From positions 36,295,816-36,359,815 of the forward strand of contig OY735207.1 in the NCBI GenBank assembly GCA_963457665.1: a DNA stretch of 64,000 nucleotides, written 5' to 3'. The translations under genes were made by a program, and so were the position numbers. Shown piece by piece: positions 35,096 to 45,866 of this stretch (position 1 is the first letter of the stretch; each line of letters opens with the position of its first letter). Source of the DNA: Thysanoteuthis rhombus. Taxonomy: Eukaryota > Mollusca > Cephalopoda > Oegopsida > Thysanoteuthidae. The notes beneath the pieces were generated by a model. The model worked only from the letters and a program-made list of their open reading frames with translations, was not told the DNA's origin and searched no databases.

Positions 35096-36169
35096 AAACT
35101 ATCACTGAAAATGGTCAAGATCAGCTAAAGTATTTTATTTCAAGGTAACTTTTTTGCTAAAAATGTCTATACTCATTTAAAGACCACATCAAATAAGATA
35201 ACTTGGACATCAGAACAAACTATTAATGAGAATGAAACATTTACTTTTATCAAAATTACTGAGTATTTTGTAAAATTAGCCAAATTTTCTGTTATCATAC
35301 GTTTTTATCAGCTAAATTTGGAGAAAAAAATCTACCTAATCTATTCGAAAAATGGTTGATTTGGCAACCCTGGGTTATTTACGATGAACTCCAGTTGAAG
35401 ATCAAAAGAGGAAATAGATGACTGCTTGTTTGTTTCATGACATGAGAGGAAATGAATTCGATGGAACAGATGTTTGCTACTCTACAGATTTAGGTTACAA
35501 AAAAAATTGAGAAACTCTAATGTATGGATAAGCTAGGTTTCATTAAATTTTGAAAAAAAGATTTGGCAGGTAAGTATTAAAACCCCTGATCTGGGTTGAA
35601 AATCCCAGCACTGACAGCCTTGCTAGCATAGTAACCGTCCAAAATGACGTGATTTATAAATGAATCTATTTTATTGATAATCATCCCCCTTGTTAACACA
35701 TGAAATTATCTAAAAATGCTGAAAACAACAAAAAAAAGACTATAGGTTCAATTTAGATGCGTCCACCATCTTGGAAAAACATGTTGAAGATTAAATGTAA
35801 ATTTTTATCTGATAAATTGGAAAAGAAATCACAAGATGTAATAGAAAAATGGCTAATCTTGTATTATTGAACTAGAGTTTTTTTTGTTTTGGGTTTTTTT
35901 TTTTCAATGTGCTTCATGCTTGATCAGGAAGCTTCAACAATTTTCCTGTGAAAAAATATACACTCATCAGAAACTTGGAACTTTCTTGAGCTTTTGTATC
36001 ATGACAGCCATCATGTGTACCTACATCTAAAAAAAAAAAAACAACTAAATATCGGTATGTTTTTGTTTTATTGATTCTAGCATATTAGATAGAATAAAAT
36101 AAATAACATTTCAGTTTATAATGCTTTTATATTTTAAAATAGGAAAAAATGGACCCCTAATGCAAAAGA
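35096..36169. other. AT-rich noncoding sequence
   Basis: A TTTAGATGCGTCCACCATCT phrase at 35753 resembles the 5' flank of the composite repeat, but no tandem unit follows. Otherwise nothing. Confidence 0.45.
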
Positions 36170-36957
36170 AAGATTTGTGCTGGAGATTTTTTCTCAGAAC
36201 AATGTTCCATGATTGGCTTTTGACTAGTTGAGGTTGATAATGATTAAATTAATACATTATTTGGGAGGATGAGTGTCGTCTACGTAAGTGAAAGAAAAAC
36301 CTTGTTGGATTGTATTCAAATAAATTATGGGCAGTGAAAAGTGAGTACTTTAATATATGGGGGCAATTGATATGAACCACCCCTAACCGTACCAAGATTG
36401 GTCTTCATCCAATGAGGGTAATACTGTATATATGCTGGGATTGGAAAGGAGTCCATTACTATGAGTTCCTTCCTGAGAATTAGATAATTGATTCAAAACA
36501 AGCATTGTCCCCAATTAGACCTACCGAAGGCAGCAATTGATGAAATATCTGGTTAAGAGAAAGAGTGTAATATTCTATCAGGATAATGTTACATTGCATG
36601 CGACTTTTGATATCTCGGCAAAAATTGTTCCAGCATGGCTAGGAACTCTTCACTCATCCGCTGTATTCACCAAATGTTACAACTTTGAAATAGTATTTAT
36701 TCTAGTCTTTACCGGATTCACTTGATGAAAAAATTTCAATTGCTCTTAAGACTTCAAGGGGCATCATATGCAGTACTTTGTTCAGAAAGATAAAAAGTTC
36801 TGGGAGGATGGAATTGTGTAAGTGCCTGAAAAATGGTGGAAGATAGTGGAACAAAACGGTTTCTATATTGTTCAATGAAGTTGATGTTGAAAGTAAAATA
36901 GAATTTAGAAAAAAAATTTTTACTCAATTAACTGAATAAACTTTTTGGGTTACCTAA
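36170..36957 (+). mobile_element. Mariner transposon fossil with 3' terminal repeat
   Basis: Broken forward frames show the mariner core: a WDWKG-like region near 36435 and KRKSVIFYQDNVTLHAT (36560-36606) with the second catalytic Asp in QDN retained. THPLYSPN follows near 36655 (SPD changed to SPN and the following DYHLF disrupted by a stop), then a C-terminal QKDKKFWEDGI (36781-36815) and PEKWWKIVEQNG. The 3' end CTTTTTGGGTTACCTAA (36941-36957) is a typical mariner terminal repeat in inverted orientation. No 5' terminal repeat was found. Confidence 0.85.
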
Positions 36958-37519
36958 TGTTTAAGAAGCATACTTGGGTTTTGTGGGAAGTAGATTGTGA
37001 TGCTGTATTCAATTGTTTTCTATATCTGCTATTTGGTTAATGGGACATTTTATGTCACTTAAATGAGTGAACATTTGAATTAAAGGAAAATAAAATTTTA
37101 AAAAATCACTTGTCAAGCAATATCATTTTCAGATATTGTCGGTTTAAATGCTAAAAATTTGTTTTGGCTGTTAGTGACCTCTTTCTCATTCAGAAGGGTG
37201 AGTGTCAGCTCATTTGAGAACAATTGTTTAAATTGTCTTTTCATTATTGAATTTTTAATCAATTTGCATGTTTACACCTCTGGTTATCTATTACATCAGT
37301 GACAACTTATGTCAGATTTCTCCTTTCTACCTAGCCGAAAATATCTATGTGTTGTAACCATATCCCAAAACAACACCATCTTTAAACTTATCATCATTAG
37401 AGATTCTTGAAGAGATCCAGAATGTCTTTGATGTCTTTTAACTCCAATCCTTGAAAGGCATATTATTCTATGCACAATGCATCAAAATTGCACGGTGATG
37501 TTCGGGTTGGTGATTTCTT
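36958..37519. other. AT-rich noncoding sequence
   Basis: Nothing recognised. Confidence 0.5.
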
Positions 37520-37790
37520 CTTGTCACTGCTTGCATGTTACTCATATGGCTTTTGCATCTGATCTACATTTGGTCTCAATTTTCTTTATTCCATGATGAA
37601 TTCATCATGTTGACCAGTCACATGCAGATGTTTCACAATTGGTTTGTTAAATGTCAAATTTCAGGAGAGTAGCCTCGAGTTGATCCTTGTATCTTTTCCT
37701 TTGATCACTCCCTGGGTCTTGTTCCTTCTCTGAGTCAGGAATACCAGATCTACTTAGGGAGTCTGTCATTCTTCTTCTTGTTACGTTCAG
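37520..37790 (-). mobile_element. LINE polymerase C-terminal fossil
   Basis: The minus strand reads RKRYKDQLEATLLKFDI (about 37705-37650) and, after stops, IHHGIKKIETKCRSDAKA (about 37605-37550). The (K/R)RYKD-L...L..F-I spacing followed by an H-GI-K-E..R. segment is typical of the extreme C-terminus of non-LTR retrotransposon ORF2 proteins. It is distinct from the LINE tails with GATGAT ends elsewhere in the window. Confidence 0.5.
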
Positions 37791-38704
37791 AGTTGAACAA
37801 CTTTAGTTATTCTATGCTAGTTTATGCACCTATCATTTGAATGAAGGTGGAATACAAGTTGAAGGGTGTTGCCCATGACCTAGTTCAAGTAGAATGAATT
37901 TACAGACTTGTTATACTTGTTTTGTTTTTTTTTTTAGATTGGACATATAAGCAGGGTTGTAGTGATGGGGGGTGGTGACCGTGATTGAACAATGGATTCT
38001 CTGCCAAGATGTACTAATTTAATCCTTGTAGCTTAGTCACATGGCTTGCCTGTTTTTTTTTTTGTTTTTTTTTTCCCTTCTTCAAGTTCAGTGGCACGAG
38101 GTGATGGCTGTTGTTTACTCTGTTGGGCAAGTGTTAGGTGAGCAGACTTCACCTTTCTATCAAGATCAGATAAGTTATTTCTGTCATTGTATCTAAATGA
38201 TTTTGTTTTTTTACCTATTATTCATTTTTCTTTTAATTTGCTGCTTGTGCTACTGATAGGTATTTGATTTCTGACTTAGAGTAAGCCTCCCCCCTATCCA
38301 TTCTTACATCATGCTAAATGTCAGTTTGAAACACGTTATTAAGCACTCACTCCTCATTGAACCAATATTAACGTGTACAATATTGATTTATCCCGCTAAG
38401 CCAAAGGTATCTGGCACACAACAATGGTTACCAGGTTAGTCTTGCTTGCAGGCCATTGCTAGTGGCTTCACTCTTCTCTGGATGCTCTGTTATTGTGACT
38501 TTGTGTCAGACTAAGCTAAGATTAGTAAATATTCACTTGAGTATGTAGAACAGTTATTACTAGTTTAGTCTTTTAGGCCATTGCTAGCACATTTGATTCT
38601 ACTATTCTTAGAATTTTTTTTTTTTAATACTGTGATAATTTACATAATTACTATATGTGTATTCTTTGTAATCAAGAAATGTTTCCAATGTTAGTTGCAT
38701 CTTT
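37791..38704. other. AT-rich noncoding sequence
   Basis: T-runs near 37921 and 38054. CCATTGCTAG near 38454 and 38579 is shared by two short segments about 125 bases apart. No gene. Confidence 0.45.
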
Positions 38705-38707
38705 CAT

Positions 38708-38822
38708 GCTCCCCCCCCCCCCAAGGCATTTGTGTGAATTGAATTCAGGTTATCGCTGTGTTTGAACTTGGCTCGCTGGTTCCATTTTCTGTGATATTAA
38801 AAGTACAGAAAATAGGTCCACT
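38708..38822 (-). mobile_element. tRNA-derived SINE (family S1), partial
   Basis: On the minus strand CACAGAAAATGGAACCAGCG is followed by CCAAGTTCAAACACAG and AATGCCTTGGGG, matching the S1 copy at 49677-49990 (CACAGAAAATAGAATAG, CCAGTTCAAG, AATGCCCTTGGGG). It ends at a run of twelve or thirteen C on the + strand (38710-38722). Confidence 0.6.
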
Positions 38823-40014
38823 CGGCCACTGGCACCTCTACTGATGGTTCTTAGAAATGAATAAATGTTTGTATACAATATATAGACATTTACAATTAGG
38901 GTGCTTCCAGTTTATGCAGTGTCACATAAAAAGATGTCTCTTTTTGCAGTTTGGCCTGTAACATCAGTTTTGATCCTTAATTGACCTGAGGTGATCTTGG
39001 GGGTCAGCACCATCTATCCCATGTCACTTTACCCTTATAATTTTCAACTCTCAGGATCTAACCATTTGGCCATCCATAAGATACGTGCATGCAATCAACT
39101 AAGCAAACAATCACCGGCATTATATCAATATTAATAATCTAAAAGTAATTATCAGTATTCTACAGTGCACAGGAAGTTAATTTTCTTCATATTTGTTCAT
39201 TTTGGTGAACATTCTAATATACTCTATTTTTTCAGTCCCATTTCACACAAAGGATATTTTATATAAAAAATATAAAATGGAAGTCAGTTTCCTTGAAAAA
39301 ATATAAATAAGCTTAGCTTACCTTTCATAAAATTGTTTTTCATAAACTTTATATCCTTATATGAAAAATATAAGAACTCAGATGGAAAACAACAAAATTA
39401 TCAAATAACTAGTTCAATACAAAGAGAAAAAACAGTTTTCTAAAGACAGTTTGGATTAATATATATTTATTATAAAATGATAATAAAAAAAAAACTAAAA
39501 TGAAGCAGAAGTTTGGTACTTTTTTCATTCTTTTCATAACATTTTGGCAGAGCCCCTAACAATTTCTTGTTGAAGTCCAGTGTTCCACATGACCCCAGTT
39601 GAGATAATATAGTGTTATTGTTGAGATTTCACAGAATCAAATCAAGCTAGTCTTGTTTCTTGGAAAAATACATGTTTGTTATTACTTAGATTTTATAAAA
39701 TTTCAAGAGAATTCCTTGTTTAGCTGTAAAAAGTTTTTGCATCTTTTAGTCAAAATCTGTTGCCATTATCTTAAGTATGAAAGATTTTGACAAAAGTCCA
39801 AACAAAACTTTACGTAATAATATTCGGTCATCTAAAAAAAAAAATCAGGCAGAAATTATGAATTCTTTGTTTGAGAGAAGATTTCCAAAGACAGAACAAC
39901 TTACTAAAAAAAACGAATAGGTAGTGCCTGGAGACCGTTGAGAACAAGTTTGTTATTAAGACATCCCTACCACTAATTGGTAAAAGGGGTCTTTTTCGTG
40001 AGTTCCCACTGCAC
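38823..40014. other. AT-rich noncoding sequence
   Basis: A TTAATTGACCTGAGGTGATC phrase near 38976 belongs with the GACCTC-type family at 5141, 30817 and 63740. Otherwise nothing. Confidence 0.45.
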
Positions 40015-40075
40015 TGAATAATTATAGCTATTACAGTTCACCATATTTTTGTTTGATGAATACTTGTAAATAAGA
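40015..40075 (+). repeat. Single arm of the foldback element at 33979
   Basis: GAATAATTATAGCTATTACA then GTTCACCATATTTTTG.TTGAT matches the left arm at 33980-34035. No matching inverted arm is seen downstream. Confidence 0.55.
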
Positions 40076-42589
40076 AAAAAAATTTGAAAGCTTACAACAA
40101 ATATTCATAGCCTTTTTTCTGTTTAATGTATGTGAATATGTCTGATCCATTTGAGGATCGAATCCCTAACTTTGTGATTTCCAATTAAATGTTTTACCAG
40201 CATTTGTGTGATGTGTGACTTGAATAAAAATGCCTTGACAGCATCTTCTTTTGCTTCTGCTCATATTAATGATATTTTATTTTGCATGTTCTGATTATCA
40301 TTGACATCTGTACGTATGAATGCTTCCTTTCTTGTATTAGAATGAATGAAAGTTCAACTTGTTTGTTTCTTCTGTGCTCTCCCCGAAACAACTCAACAGA
40401 ATGTTAGTCCCTTTTAATGTTGATATTTCACCTTTCAGATAACAGGCTTCCCTACTCGATCTTGCCGTACACATCAAAGAATACTTTCCATTCCTCCCTT
40501 CCTCTATTCACATGCATGCATTTCATATTCTACTATGATGACAAACAAACAACAGTTTTTTCTCTATTTCTCTGTTCATGGTAGTGGAATATTCCACTTA
40601 GAGGGAACCATTTTTCCTGATGAAAATATCTCCTACCCACCATTCAAAATGATCGACTCTTCAACTGAAATAAATTCCTTGAAAAAAAAAAAAGAAAAAA
40701 AGTCATCTCATTGAAATTCAAATATATCCACAAGTTTTCTCTCACCTGGATCAACTAGTACATGTTCGAATAGAAATAAATGCTGCATCTACTAATTTTC
40801 TTGTTGACTCACAGCATTGTTATCATTCATTATTCTCTAAGCTAGGCAAGTGGATTTAAAAACAGATGTACTTTTATACACTGAGAAATTTATATACTGA
40901 CACACATACATGTGAATAGAATAGAATATAATATAATATATATTGTTACTGTTTTTAGAGGTTGTTTTATGCCATGAAACTGTTCAGTTACGATGAAGCC
41001 TCTATTTACCATGTCACACTGTACTTCTCTCTCTCTCTCTCTCTCTTATATATCATACAATGCAGATCGGGAATGCAATATATAATACAATATCCAATGT
41101 ATGATGGGTTCATTTCATGAAGTACTAGATACATTCAACATTAAGTTGATTTAGAGTAGAGCTTAAAATATAAACGAGTAAGGATTCGCTACACAAACAT
41201 GTCTGTGTTTCTATACTGTTTGGGCTTCTTCAGGCAAATGATTCAGTTTATTTCAGATTCCTATGTAGGACATTTTTTTTGAGGTGGTAGGATCTTCCTT
41301 GAATTCTATTAATGTATCCGTTCTTGTTTAGTTATTGGCCATTGCTTGCTGTATCTTTTGTTTTATTTGATGGGGATGTTATTTCTGTTGATGGTTATGA
41401 ATTACAAACCAGGAGGGTGTAGTATAAGTATCTTTGTTATCAGTATTTGGTTGATCTATCAGTTCATTTGTGGTATGTTTCCTCTCTGAGAGACTGACTG
41501 AGTAAACGAACATGCTTGAAATTTCTATTCACGTGCAAGTAAATAATATTTTTCATCCAGTTATCTGAAACAAAAAGTGATAATTTGTTTTGTTTTTTTT
41601 AAAGCAGAAGGTAATTTTTGAAATTTTTATTATTTCAATATGTTCTTTCATTTTTTTTTCACATAGTCAGTGAAAGCTTTCAAGTTTTGTTTCATATGGG
41701 TGGAAGAAATGCTCATAGAAGCAGTCATAGAATTCATTTAGATATATATTTTCTAAATCGTGCGTGGACATTATTTTTTATTTTCTTTTAAGTTTTTTTT
41801 TTCTGATAGAAAAGATGTATTCACAGATATCTCTTAATGAGAGCTCCAATGGTATTATTCATTCTATATCATGTTTATTGTTTTGATGTTATTTTTACAT
41901 TCACATTGATAACTTTCATTTGCTGTTTTTATGCTTTTGTCATGACCTTTCATTCCGATGACATTTAGAGTGAAAAAGAAACCCAGAATATCCGTCTTTC
42001 ATATAGACTTTCACTCAACTAATCAGCAATCTCTAACAGAGCCATGTCTTTCTCATATGTAAACATATGTGCTACTACTATTACTGGCTGAGCTGATAAA
42101 GACAGCCATAATACTTGTATATCAATTCGTTCCTATTTGTAACTAAGTAATTAGTTAACATTGAATGTAAATGGGTCGATTAAGTTATAAGTTAATATCT
42201 GGAGTCGGATAAATATTGTAGCATAACTAATTGAATCACACTCTGTTTATAACATAAGATATTGCTATTGGGTTTCATTTTTTAATATTTTTCGGTTTTT
42301 TTAATGTTTCATATTCATTTCTGTATGTGTGTTAGTATGTATGTAAGGTCACATTTTAATTATATTCTCTTTTCAAATTGAAATTTCTTGAAATTTTTGA
42401 ACTAATTTTACATATAAAACAGCCATGTGCAATAATCAAAAATTTGAAGGACAGTCTCAAAAAACTTTGTGCATCTTAGTAGCCTGAAAAAATCAACTGA
42501 TGTATGTGCATTCATATAAAAAATATTTGCACATACAATTATTTATGAGATGAAATACATCAAAGATTGCTATCTATCAAGTTATTTAA

Positions 42590-42592
<3 letters not shown>
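40076..42592. other. AT-rich noncoding sequence with microsatellite
   Basis: Contains a (TC)n run at 41024-41046 and an ATATAATATAATATAT patch near 40923. The T-rich DNA has no recognised gene or transposon. Confidence 0.5.

Positions 42593-42647
<55 letters not shown>
42593..42647. repeat. Long (AT)n microsatellite
   Basis: About 55 bases of uninterrupted AT alternation; self-complementary, so prone to cruciform extrusion and length change. Confidence 0.95.
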
Positions 42648-42652
<5 letters not shown>

Positions 42653-43072
42653 CTCAAACCCTATGGATGACAAGGTCAGATTCACAGAGCACTAAAGTGA
42701 AGAATGATCTCTGTAATATTGGTTTGGAAGTCAACAGTAGATAATCAGTCTTTGGTAGCTATTAATGCCCCATAACTAGTTAGAAGACCGCTTTTACCTT
42801 GGCTTGAAATCCATTTCAGATTGTAATAGCCTTTGCCCTACTGTCATTTGAGATAAGACCAATAAATTTTTCAATTTTCAGTTCTAATTTTTTTACTTTA
42901 GAGCTATGCCTCCGGGAACCAAGTACTATTTGAGGGCACTGTATTAAAATATTTGTGCTACTTTTTTCTCTTCGTATATGATGAATACTTTGAAGGGAAA
43001 TTTTAAACATTTTTTTTTTGTTTTTTTTTTAAATTCTAAGAATGAATGCTTTGAGTTTTTTTGCTCATTTGT
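42648..43072. other. Intron-like noncoding sequence upstream of SINE
   Basis: No feature recognised other than T-runs near 43010-43030. Confidence 0.5.
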
Positions 43073-43400
43073 GGAGCAGAGGGCCATAACCTCACCAAAC
43101 CAGCAGACTATCACTGGAGTGATACTGCTGTGGTTTCTGTAGTAAGGAGGTTATTTACAAGGTGGAATTGCTAGCCCCATGTCCAGCTCTCCTCTATTAC
43201 CTGGGCTTAGGTTGGACTGCCTTACTGGGCTGATGAGCTCTAACCGCCCTCCCATTTACCCACTGCTAGGGGTGGGTTGGATTCATGACTTTCTGAAGGG
43301 CATGAATGCGAAATGAAAGTAAGCAACCTCGACCAAAACTTGAACTCAGCTCATAGATTCCGTTTTCTCTGTCGGTAACCATTACACCTTATCCTGCAAC
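43073..43400 (-). mobile_element. tRNA-derived SINE (family S1), near full length
   Basis: On the minus strand the head AAGGTGTAATGGTTACCGACAG has an A-box-like segment and GAGTTCAAGTTTTGG a B-box-like one. The body (CATTCATGCCCTTCAGAAAG, CAGTGGGTAAATGGGAGG, GTAAGGCAGTCCAACCTAAG) aligns with the + copy at 49677-49990. It ends about 60 bp from the receptor's first coding exon, in its upstream intron and antisense to it. Confidence 0.75.
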
Positions 43401-43440
43401 TCGAATGCCTTGAATAAATCTCTTTAATCTTAATTTCTTT

Positions 43441-43472
43441 TTTTCCTTCTTTTATTTGCAGAGTTTCTGTAA
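43441..43472 (+). promoter_or_regulatory. 3' splice site and 11-nt 5' UTR of the nuclear-receptor start exon
   Basis: A long pyrimidine tract (from about 43430) runs into TTTATTTGCAG, ending at 43461. The first 11 exon bases are untranslated and end in TAA directly before ATG, so no upstream exon can add coding sequence in this frame. This implies at least one upstream 5' UTR exon. Confidence 0.85.
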
Positions 43473-44097
43473 ATGGCCTGTGGTATGAATGGTGACCATT
43501 TTACAACAGATAATGCCAATGGAAAATCTATTCTCTCCTCGGACCTTGAGGGTAACTCACTGAATTCTGAAAAGGATCTTCTCGTCAGTGCCACCATGCA
43601 CCCACAAAACTCCCAAGTAGCTTCTGCGTCTCCCGACTGTAATGACAGTAACGGAAGAAACAGCAGCAACAACAGCAATAGCAGCAACAGCATCATCGTG
43701 GAAAATCAAGTTATTTCTTCATCAAATACTTGTTCTTCGGATTCAAAGGGCAATCTTATCATCACAATGCCCTCTCCAGCAGGATCTCAGATCACTAGTG
43801 GAACAGAAACCATACAGGTGGAAATTTCCAATGGATCTGCAATCGAACAACACTCTCCCTCTGTAGACATTGAATCAAATGTGGGGTTCTGCTTGGTATG
43901 CGGGGATCTTGGTTCCGGCTACCATTATTCTGCCTTCTCTTGTGAGGGGTGTAAGGGATTTTTCAAAAGGACTGTGCAAAAAAATCTCACATATCGATGC
44001 AAGGATGCAGCTAACTGCATAATAAATAAATTCACACGGAACAGTTGCCAGCATTGTCGGTTCCAACGTTGCCTGCAAGTTGGTATGAAGAGGGAAG
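43473..44097 (+). CDS. Nuclear receptor, first coding exon: N-terminal region plus complete DNA-binding domain
   Basis: This exon encodes the N-terminus and DNA-binding domain of a nuclear-receptor transcription factor. Residues 1-136 are a low-complexity A/B region with a Ser/Asn tract (about residues 56-75, encoded by an AGC/AAC repeat). Residues 140-209 are the zinc-finger domain. Finger 1 cysteines are C140, C143, C157 and C160, with P-box CEGCKG. Finger 2 cysteines are C176, C182, C192 and C195, with a five-residue D-box, and the domain ends GMKRE. In this family the P-box helix reads AGGTCA-type half sites in the nucleus. The start is ATG at 43473 because an in-frame TAA lies immediately before it. 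The exon begins at 43462 after a pyrimidine tract and AG, and ends at 44097 in phase 1 before GTGAGT. The domain resembles the NR2/RXR group and invertebrate NR8-type receptors (CIINK, RFQRC), but I cannot fix the subfamily. The family identification is firm; the name is not. Confidence 0.93.
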
Positions 44098-44195
44098 GTG
44101 AGTTGGAGCTTTTGTATTTATTTATAGTTGTTTTCCTTTCTTTTCTTGTTACAACTATGAACTTTCACTGTTCTAATTATTCCAATTATTCTTAG
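44098..44195 (+). other. Short intron between the receptor's zinc-finger exon and hinge exon
   Basis: The 98-bp interval starts GTGAGT and ends in a T-rich tract plus CTTAG. Retention would add about 33 residues and then a stop near 44195, giving a protein truncated right after the DNA-binding domain. Confidence 0.7.
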
Positions 44196-44339
44196 GCACT
44201 GGGGGCGTCTTCCCCTCAGAGCACCTTCCCTTTGCTCTTGAAGAGCAGAATCAGAACATTCCCCCGATATCTGCTGTAAATAGTGCAACGAGTATATTTG
44301 GAAGTCCTGTATCCAATCAGTACTTCAGCTTGCATGCAG
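44196..44339 (+). CDS. Nuclear receptor, probable second coding exon (hinge start)
   Basis: After an acceptor (TTATTCTTAG, ending 44195) the phase-1 codon left by the previous exon is completed as Gly. An open frame follows with TGGVFPSEHLPFALEEQ, then a Ser/Asn/Pro-rich stretch, as expected for a poorly conserved hinge. The exon can end at 44339 (CAG before GTCATC, a weak donor, phase 1) or at 44377 (ATT before GTAAGC, a better donor, phase 0). If neither is used, the frame hits TAG at 44473. The 98-bp intron between the two exons is short, while no ligand-binding-domain exon is recognisable further downstream in the window. The exon call rests on splice signals and frame continuity only; transcript data would settle it. 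Confidence 0.6.
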
Positions 44340-44377
44340 GTCATCTTTTAGTGTATGGGTTTTTATGGGATGAAATT

Positions 44378-44917
44378 GTAAGCCCTAATTTTTATTTTGC
44401 TATTTTCAATCATAGTTGGTGGCAAGGAGTCAATTCTACTCCTGGTTTTTATTCAAAGTTGTCTCCCTTTTAGACTGGTTGCCGACCAAGACAAGAGAGC
44501 TCATGTATATTGAATGGAAAGTAAGGATTCAGCTTTGCATTATAGTTACATTATTAATAGAACCCTCACCTGGAACACAAGAAAAAAATTTTCTCTACTT
44601 TTTACTTTAAAATATTTCCTTAGGACCACTGAGTATGCATGCCAAATTTGGTTGTGCTGTATCGATGTTTAAGTGGGGGAATCCATGAATAACAGAGTTT
44701 TATATTTCATTCTGAGTTAATCAGGGGATTACTGTATCAAGTAAGGGTGTTCGGTTGTTTCAAACCCAACCATTGGGGTATAAGATATAGAGAGATTTCT
44801 TAAAGTTTTTTTTGCTGGGGTAATGCACCTTATATGGCTAGAAGAGAAATTTAATAGGTATGCCGATTAGGGAAAAAGATGAATTAAATAAGTTTCCTAA
44901 ATGCTACCCATAGTTTT
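44378..44917. other. Intron sequence after the receptor's hinge exon
   Basis: The 64-codon open frame at 44416-44610 has no nuclear-receptor ligand-domain signature and no good flanking splice sites. Nothing else is recognised. Confidence 0.5.
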
Positions 44918-45065
44918 ATGGGGCATTGGCCTAGACGATAAAAAATATTGGTTCCTCTTGTTAATTTTGTCTCATTCCTTGGGATTGTGAGTTCAATCTA
45001 TGGGCTGAGCAGTGGAAAGACCAAGGCAGTGACCTGTGGATGACAGATTGGCACAAGTTACAAAA
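44918..45065 (+). mobile_element. tRNA-derived SINE head
   Basis: GGGGCATTGGCCTAGACGAT resembles an A box and GATTGTGAGTTCAATCTATG a B box, followed by CAAGGCAGTGACC. It has no tRNA secondary structure over its full length. Confidence 0.45.
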
Positions 45066-45866
45066 ACAAATCTCAGATATTGTAATTTAGAATTTTTTAA
45101 AAATTATGCTGATTGCAGAAATGTTTTTCAGTGCATGTCTTTAAAACCTGTAACTTTCAGTGTTGGTTTCAATTTCTAGATAATTCATTCTCGTGGGATA
45201 TTTGAAAAACAAACTTCATACTCTTTGGTTGGATGAACGTATTTCTTTATGTATTTTACTCTTTCCGTGTCCAAATATGCTTTCCATCTTGAAAGATAAA
45301 AGAAAATCTCTGCTTTCATTCTGATAATGAATATGCTATTTGAAAGTTTTAAAAAAAACTGAACTAAAATGTTGATATTTGTTAGTAGTAAAAGAATAAC
45401 ACTTTGAAATCTTATAGGTTTGATTTCATTCCAGTCTCAGTATTTTAACAAAAATGAATTTAAAAAATTTTAAATGATGGTTGAATTTTTGTTTGTTAGT
45501 GAAGTGGTGGTGAAGTTGATTATCTTTCCAGTTCACATAATGTATGATTTATACATACTATATAACTATTATGATAGATTATATTGAGCATATACCACAT
45601 GTTAAGCAAAAAGTATATATTTTTATTTTTGAGGTGACAAAATAGGGCATGTTATAGGCTAGGTATATTTTTAATTGAAAAAAAAAGGCATCTTTCATGT
45701 GCAGTAGTTTTGTACATTGAGAGCATTTTTATATATTCAGTCATAATTTGATGCTGTCAAAAATAAATATCAAAATATTCTGTGAAATTCAATTGCAAAA
45801 TTGAAAAAATGTTTTTGACAATTTATGCTTAATTGAACTTGGCTTCAAGTTGGAGCATTTCAACAG
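45066..45866. other. AT-rich noncoding sequence
   Basis: A phrase here (45129-45186, GTGCATGTCTTTAAAACCTG then TAACTTTCAGTGTTGGTTTC) recurs near 47154-47204 (GCACATGTCTTTAAGTGCTA then TAACTTTCAGTGTAAGGTTC). Otherwise nothing. Confidence 0.45.

Noticed and set aside
43430-43696. 88-codon minus frame rich in Leu opposite the receptor exon
   Set aside because: It is the antisense shadow of the AGC/AAC (Ser/Asn) repeat of the receptor.
44416-44610. 64-codon frame downstream of the hinge exon, considered as a ligand-domain exon
   Set aside because: No ligand-domain signature residues and no convincing acceptor/donor pair in the right phase.
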